Source: Desulfobacterales bacterium (GTDB lineage: Bacteria; Desulfobacterota; DSM-4660; Desulfatiglandales; Desulfatiglandaceae). Taken from it: a stretch of DNA of 8,468 bases. The notes under the pieces are model-generated. The model worked only from the letters and a program-made list of their open reading frames with translations, searched no databases and was not told the DNA's origin. The stretch is from contig JAKLQB010000048.1 in the NCBI GenBank assembly GCA_022013615.1, positions 1 through 8,468 of the forward strand, in the 5' to 3' direction. The translations under genes were made by a program, and so were the position numbers. Below are positions 4,633 through 8,468 of this stretch, in pieces (positions within the stretch are counted from its first letter, which is position 1; the number at the start of each line of letters is the position of its first letter).

Positions 4633-6540
4633 ATGTTACAATTGTCACAAGACATAACCTCGTTAAGAAAGCACTTCCTCCCTCTCTTTTTTCTGTTTTT
4701 GGCCATTACGCTAATCTATTCCAATTCCTTGGATGGGAGTTTTCAATTTGATGACGAGCAGATTGAGGTTCGGCCCAATCTCCATGTTACGGAATTAAGC
4801 ATTAAATCACTTAAGGGGACTCTCTATTGGACACCTAATTCCAAAAGAATATACCGCCCCCTTCCCTGTTTGTCCCTCGGATTAAATTACTATTTTGGAA
4901 GGGACAACACATTTGGTTATCATGTCGTAAATATCATAATACATTTCATATGTGCCATAGCAGTATATGTGTTTCTCCAAACGCTTCTTTCTATACCTGG
5001 CATAAGACCAGCTTTTGCCGCAAAACATCGATATGAGATAGCCGTCATCGCGACGTTTCTATTCGCTTTACACCCAATACAAACAAATGTGGCAACTTAT
5101 ATCATTCAAAGAATGACGAGTATGGCCGCATTGTTTTATATTGCAAGCGTCACAGGGTACATCGGCTTTAGGTTGCAAACTTTGCCCGAAAGCAGGAAGT
5201 CCAATTTGAGGCGGTATTTAAACCTATCCATTGCAATCATTTGCGGCCTGTTTTCTATCTTGTCAAAGGAAAATGCAGCATTCTTGCCGATTACTGTATT
5301 GTTTGCAGACTACCTCTTCTTTTACAACCGTTGCGATGAATACGAAAAGAGGAAATTAAGAAGGATCTACGCTTTATCAATTTTTCTCCTTCTCGCGGTA
5401 CTTTCGTATGCTGGTATCAAACCCCTGCTAACTCATATGAATGGATATGGGCATCGTGAATTTTCCCTGATAGAGCGGCTGTTAACTGAACCAAGGATAG
5501 TATTTTTTTACCTCTATCTCCTTGCCATCCCCAGCGACAGTCTCCTCAATCTAAACCATGATTTTCCCATATCAAAAAGCATTACAGATCCTCTCCAGAC
5601 GATCTTTGCCATATTGGGCATCGTATTCTTTGTGGTTCTTGCCCATTTACTAAGGAAGAAGTATAGCCTGCTGTCTTTCGTGATTGTATGGTACCTGGGC
5701 AATCTCGTAATAGAATCCACAATAATCCCCCTTGAACTGATATTTGAGCACCGGACATATCTTCCTGGTGTACTAATATTCTTTTCGATCTCATTTGGCA
5801 TCGTTTATGTGACAAAGAATGTCCTAAAAAAAGATAAGGCCATATTACTTACATCGCTCTTGTTAATTCTTTATGGGAATGGCACTTATTTGAGGAATGT
5901 GATATTTAGAACACCTATCTCAACATGGCTCGATGTTGTTCAAAAGTCTCCGAACTTGGCACGAGCACACGTCAACTTAGGCAAGGCATACACTGATTAT
6001 GGTCGCTATACGGACGCCAAAGCGGAATATGAAATGGCCCTTAAACTAAAACCTGATTTCACCGAGGCGTTGATAAATCTTTCAAAATTAAATATGAACA
6101 ATTTGGGGATGCAGGAGAAAGCTCTTACCTTGGCAAAAAAGGCAATGAGCCTTAATCCCAAAGGTATCTACGGGCCTGGGGATTTGGGCGAGGCCTATTC
6201 TAAAGTCGGGGATTATGAAAAGGCTGAACACTACTACAGCTTGGCAGTTAAAAGGGTAAGTTTTCATATGCCTGCAATAAATAACCTGGGAATAGTTAGA
6301 ATTCGTTTGGGGAAAATTGATGAGGCCATAAGAACATTTCAATACGGGATAAGGATCGACCCGATATATGAAAATGTTCATTTAAATCTTGCTAAGCTCT
6401 ATTCGAATGAAGAAAGATTCTCTGATGCTGTACAAACTTTAGGGCACTATCTTGCGATAAATATGAATTCAAAGAGGAGCAGGGCATTACTAAAAACTAT
6501 AAAGCAGAAAGCCGAGTTAGCTAAGCCAGTTGAAGAATGA
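4633..6540 (+). CDS. TMTC/PMT-like GT-C glycosyltransferase with TPR tail
   Basis: A 635-residue polytopic inner-membrane protein. The first helix (about 14-31) is followed by the periplasmic motif FQFDDEQIEVRPN; acidic Asp40/Asp41 match the catalytic carboxylates of GT-C enzymes, which use polyprenyl-phosphate sugars. Roughly ten or more hydrophobic segments run to about residue 417. Motifs shared with TMTC-type O-mannosyltransferases and bacterial relatives include HPIQTNVATYIIQRM (about 147-161), SKENAAFLP (about 211) and FEHRTYLPG (371-379). From about 443 to 614 come roughly five TPR units (NLGKAYTDYGRYTDAKAEYE and similar), a likely protein-binding module for the acceptor. ATG 4633 is chosen because it starts just before the first helix as in relatives; its Shine-Dalgarno is poor (AAGAGA, too close). 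It follows pilA and overlaps the next glycosyltransferase by ATGA. Pilin or another exported protein is the suspected acceptor (inference); sugar and substrate are unknown. Confidence 0.8.
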   Translation: MLQLSQDITSLRKHFLPLFFLFLAITLIYSNSLDGSFQFDDEQIEVRPNLHVTELSIKSLKGTLYWTPNSKRIYRPLPCLSLGLNYYFGRDNTFGYHVVNIIIHFICAIAVYVFLQTLLSIPGIRPAFAAKHRYEIAVIATFLFALHPIQTNVATYIIQRMTSMAALFYIASVTGYIGFRLQTLPESRKSNLRRYLNLSIAIICGLFSILSKENAAFLPITVLFADYLFFYNRCDEYEKRKLRRIYALSIFLLLAVLSYAGIKPLLTHMNGYGHREFSLIERLLTEPRIVFFYLYLLAIPSDSLLNLNHDFPISKSITDPLQTIFAILGIVFFVVLAHLLRKKYSLLSFVIVWYLGNLVIESTIIPLELIFEHRTYLPGVLIFFSISFGIVYVTKNVLKKDKAILLTSLLLILYGNGTYLRNVIFRTPISTWLDVVQKSPNLARAHVNLGKAYTDYGRYTDAKAEYEMALKLKPDFTEALINLSKLNMNNLGMQEKALTLAKKAMSLNPKGIYGPGDLGEAYSKVGDYEKAEHYYSLAVKRVSFHMPAINNLGIVRIRLGKIDEAIRTFQYGIRIDPIYENVHLNLAKLYSNEERFSDAVQTLGHYLAINMNSKRSRALLKTIKQKAELAKPVEE

Positions 6541-8204
6541 AATCGCCTTTAATCAAAACAGGGCTAATAAATTCGTATCTTATTTATTTTTTTGTTTTTT
6601 TATTAATACTTTTGGCCGTTTCCATCGTTATTCTCGCCTCAGTTCCCCCTGTAAGTAAAGATGCGCTTACCCACCACCTCGCTATTCCCAAACTGTATCT
6701 TAAACATGGAGGCATCTATGAGATTCCATCCATGCCGTTCTCCTACTATCCCATGAATCTGGATCTCCTGTATTTGGTTCCCTTCTATTTCGGCAAAGAC
6801 ATCATTCCCAAATTAATCCATTTCAGCTTTGCACTTCTTACAGCCTGGTTGATTTTCGGTTATTTAAAGCGCCGACTGGATCTAAGTTACGCCCTTTTTG
6901 GAACTCTTTTTTTTCTTTCGATTCCTATCATCGTTAAGCTCTCCATCACTGTGTACGTTGACCTGGGCCTTATCTTTTTTTCCACTGCATCTCTGCTTTC
7001 ACTGCTTAAATGGATTGAGAGCAATTTTCGACTGAGATTTTTGATTCTCTCTGCCGTCTCTTGTGGCTTGGCCATGGGCACTAAATATAATGGCTTAATC
7101 ACCTTGTTGCTCTTGACCTTTTTTATTCCCTTCATTTACTCAAGATACGCTCAAAGAGAAAATGTCCCTTTTGTTGGCACTGTTGGCCAGGGTCTGATTT
7201 TTGTGGTCATAGCCCTCCTGATTTTCTCGCCTTGGATGATACGAAACTATATCTGGACCAATAACCCCATCTATCCACTGTATGATCATTGGTTCAATCC
7301 ACAGAATGTCACCCTTCAAAGCTCCCTTAGTCTCTTTAAAATCAGGAGTTACATTTATCACGAATCTTGGTGGGAGATAGCGCTGTTGCCTGTGAGAATC
7401 TTCTTCCAGGGGCAGGATGGTAATCCTCAGTATTTCGATGGAAAACTCAACCCGTTCTTGTTGCTTTTGCCATTTCTTGCATTCTACAGGATCAAAAGCG
7501 ACTCCCATACCATCAAGACGGAGAAAAAGATTTTGCTGTTTTTTACAGTTCAATTTTTCGCGTTTGCATTTTTTAGCAGTGGATTGAGAGTTCGGTATAT
7601 TTCACCTATAATTCCCCCATTGGTGATTTTATCTGTTTTTGGCCTGAAAAAATTTTCGGATATGGTGCAGGATTTCAGTTCCGCGACTCATAGAAAAATA
7701 GGTGGGGCAATTATTTTGCTAATTATTCTGTTTTCACTTTTACCGAATGCACGATATGTTTTTTCTCAATACAAATACGTGAGACCATTTGATTACCTCA
7801 GTGGCACTTTAACACGTGATGAATATATTGATATATTTCGAAAGGAATACCCCGCGATGAGATACGTCAATGAGCATCTATCTTCTGATGCGAGAGTACT
7901 ATTTTTCTATCTTGGAAATCGGGGTTATTACTGTGATAGGGACTATCTGTTTGACATTCAAAAGGGAGTCAGCACATTTTGGGAAATAGTGAAGAGATCG
8001 AATTCTCCTGAAGAGGTGTTAACTGAACTTGAAAATAGGCGTATTACCCATTTACTCATCCGTTATGACATCTTTGATAGATGGGTAAAAACTGACTTCG
8101 AGGATAGAGAGAGAACTATAGTTAGTCAATTTTTTAAAAAATATGTTAAATCGCTCTATTTTAAGTGGGGATACGGGGTATCCCGGTTGGAAAACCTCAA
8201 TTAG
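6537..8204 (+). CDS. GT-C (GT39/PMT_2-like) membrane glycosyltransferase
   Basis: A 555-residue integral membrane protein. After the first helix (about 12-35) comes VPPVSKDALTHHLAIPKLYL, with Asp42 as the probable catalytic acid in the first periplasmic loop, as in ArnT/PMT-type transferases that take sugar from an undecaprenyl or dolichyl-like carrier. About ten further hydrophobic segments extend to about residue 405. Conserved-looking loops are GTKYNG (181-186), SPWMIRNYIWTNNPIYP (231-247) and VRYISPIIPP (352-361). The last 140 or so residues are hydrophilic and probably periplasmic. Its ATG overlaps the preceding stop by four bases, with only a weak purine-rich site before it, so it is translationally coupled to the TPR glycosyltransferase and likely works in the same pathway. 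Sugar and acceptor are unknown; a role in lipid A or surface-polysaccharide modification is an alternative. The sequence is T- and A-rich compared with pyrC and pilR. Confidence 0.78.
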   Translation: MKSPLIKTGLINSYLIYFFVFLLILLAVSIVILASVPPVSKDALTHHLAIPKLYLKHGGIYEIPSMPFSYYPMNLDLLYLVPFYFGKDIIPKLIHFSFALLTAWLIFGYLKRRLDLSYALFGTLFFLSIPIIVKLSITVYVDLGLIFFSTASLLSLLKWIESNFRLRFLILSAVSCGLAMGTKYNGLITLLLLTFFIPFIYSRYAQRENVPFVGTVGQGLIFVVIALLIFSPWMIRNYIWTNNPIYPLYDHWFNPQNVTLQSSLSLFKIRSYIYHESWWEIALLPVRIFFQGQDGNPQYFDGKLNPFLLLLPFLAFYRIKSDSHTIKTEKKILLFFTVQFFAFAFFSSGLRVRYISPIIPPLVILSVFGLKKFSDMVQDFSSATHRKIGGAIILLIILFSLLPNARYVFSQYKYVRPFDYLSGTLTRDEYIDIFRKEYPAMRYVNEHLSSDARVLFFYLGNRGYYCDRDYLFDIQKGVSTFWEIVKRSNSPEEVLTELENRRITHLLIRYDIFDRWVKTDFEDRERTIVSQFFKKYVKSLYFKWGYGVSRLENLN

Positions 8205-8234
8205 CCCTGAAGTTCTAAGGAGCAATTAAGAATA

Positions 8235-8263
8235 TTGACATAGTCTAAAAGACCAGCTATTAT
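8235..8263 (+). promoter_or_regulatory. Sigma-70 promoter of the antitoxin gene
   Basis: Perfect TTGACA (8235-8240), a 17-base spacer, then TATTAT (8258-8263; 5 of 6 matches). Predicted transcription start is near 8270, 37 bases before the ATG. Confidence 0.75.
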
Positions 8264-8281
8264 AAAAAATTAGTTGGTCTT
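8249..8281. promoter_or_regulatory. Palindromic operator over the antitoxin -10 box
   Basis: AAGACCAGCTA (8249-8259) pairs with TAGTTGGTCTT (8271-8281) over 11 positions with one G-T pair, across an 11-base spacer. It covers the -10 box and predicted start site, where Phd/YefM-type antitoxins bind to repress their own operon. No T run follows, so it is a poor terminator for the upstream glycosyltransferase gene. Confidence 0.55.
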
Positions 8282-8306
8282 AAGATATGATTGGGGGGAT
8301 GAAGAG

Positions 8307-8468
8307 ATGGAAACGTATAATTTAACTGAAGCCAAGGCGAAACTGTCGTCTATCATAAGCCGTGTTACCTTCGCGCGAGAACGAGTAACCATAAGGAGAA
8401 AGGGCAAAAATGTTGCGGTCCTGCTACCATATGAGGATTATTTAAAACAGTGGACAAAGAGCAGTGGA
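8307..8468 (+). CDS. Phd/YefM-type antitoxin, N-terminal part
   Basis: The first 54 codons are present; the gene runs off the right edge. The product opens METYNLTEAKAKLSSIISRV and continues with RVTIRRKGKNVAVLLPYED, the classic Phd/YefM fold: an N-terminal DNA-binding helix (NLTEAKAKL) and a strand pair ending in a VAVLLPYEDY motif. Such proteins neutralise a RelE/YoeB, Doc or PIN-type toxin through a C-terminal segment not yet reached here, and repress their own promoter. A G-rich ribosome binding site (8293-8299) precedes ATG 8307; another ATG at 8299 opens only eight codons. Strong promoter and palindromic operator are directly upstream. The toxin gene is expected just beyond the window but is not visible. 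Confidence 0.9.
   Translation, partial: METYNLTEAKAKLSSIISRVTFARERVTIRRKGKNVAVLLPYEDYLKQWTKSSG

Noticed and set aside
4475..4657. A 60-codon open frame ending RICYNCHKT with a CxxCH haem-type motif, next to pilA
   Set aside because: It starts at TTG without a Shine-Dalgarno, overlaps the glycosyltransferase start, has no clean export signal, and a lone CxxCH in a short frame is easily due to chance.
8249..8281. Hairpin as terminator of the glycosyltransferase operon
   Set aside because: No T run follows and it overlaps the antitoxin -10 box, so an operator role fits better.

Overview
The window looks like chromosomal DNA of a Gram-negative bacterium, most likely a member of the Desulfobacterota (former Deltaproteobacteria). 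This rests on a pilin whose N-terminal half closely matches the Geobacter PilA pattern, a PilR-type sigma-54 activator next to it, and a PMT/TMTC-like glycosyltransferase with TPRs. The lineage is an inference, not a database result.

Layout. Positions 1-279 are the 3' end of rplQ (ribosomal protein L17) with a long lysine-rich tail, closed by a strong intrinsic terminator (331-371). Positions 398-1687 are pyrC (dihydroorotase); 1680-3065 is a PilR/NtrC-type response regulator overlapping pyrC by 8 bases. On the minus strand lies a small two-gene operon of membrane miniproteins (68 and 34 codons; 3402 down to 3095), with a good sigma-70 promoter placed so that the first mRNA may be leaderless. 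Positions 3403-3922 are a 520-base intergenic region holding a compound palindromic/9-mer repeat, a sigma-54 promoter (3734-3749) and a repeat-containing leader for pilA (3923-4309). A terminator (4339-4384) follows pilA. Two overlapping GT-C type membrane glycosyltransferase genes come next (4633-6540, TMTC-like with C-terminal TPRs; 6537-8204). The right edge carries the start of a Phd/YefM-type antitoxin gene (from 8307) with a near-consensus promoter overlapped by a palindrome.

Working model. The PilR-like regulator probably activates the sigma-54 promoter of pilA, giving a type IV pilin with a Geobacter-like set of aromatic positions. The two glycosyltransferases immediately downstream are candidates for a pilin or surface-glycan modification pathway, recalling the pilin-adjacent glycosyltransferases (TfpO, TfpW) of Pseudomonas but of a different architecture. 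No sensor kinase (PilS), pilus assembly gene, tRNA, rRNA, CRISPR array or insertion sequence is visible. The glycosyltransferase genes are visibly richer in A+T than pyrC and pilR, so they may be a later acquisition.
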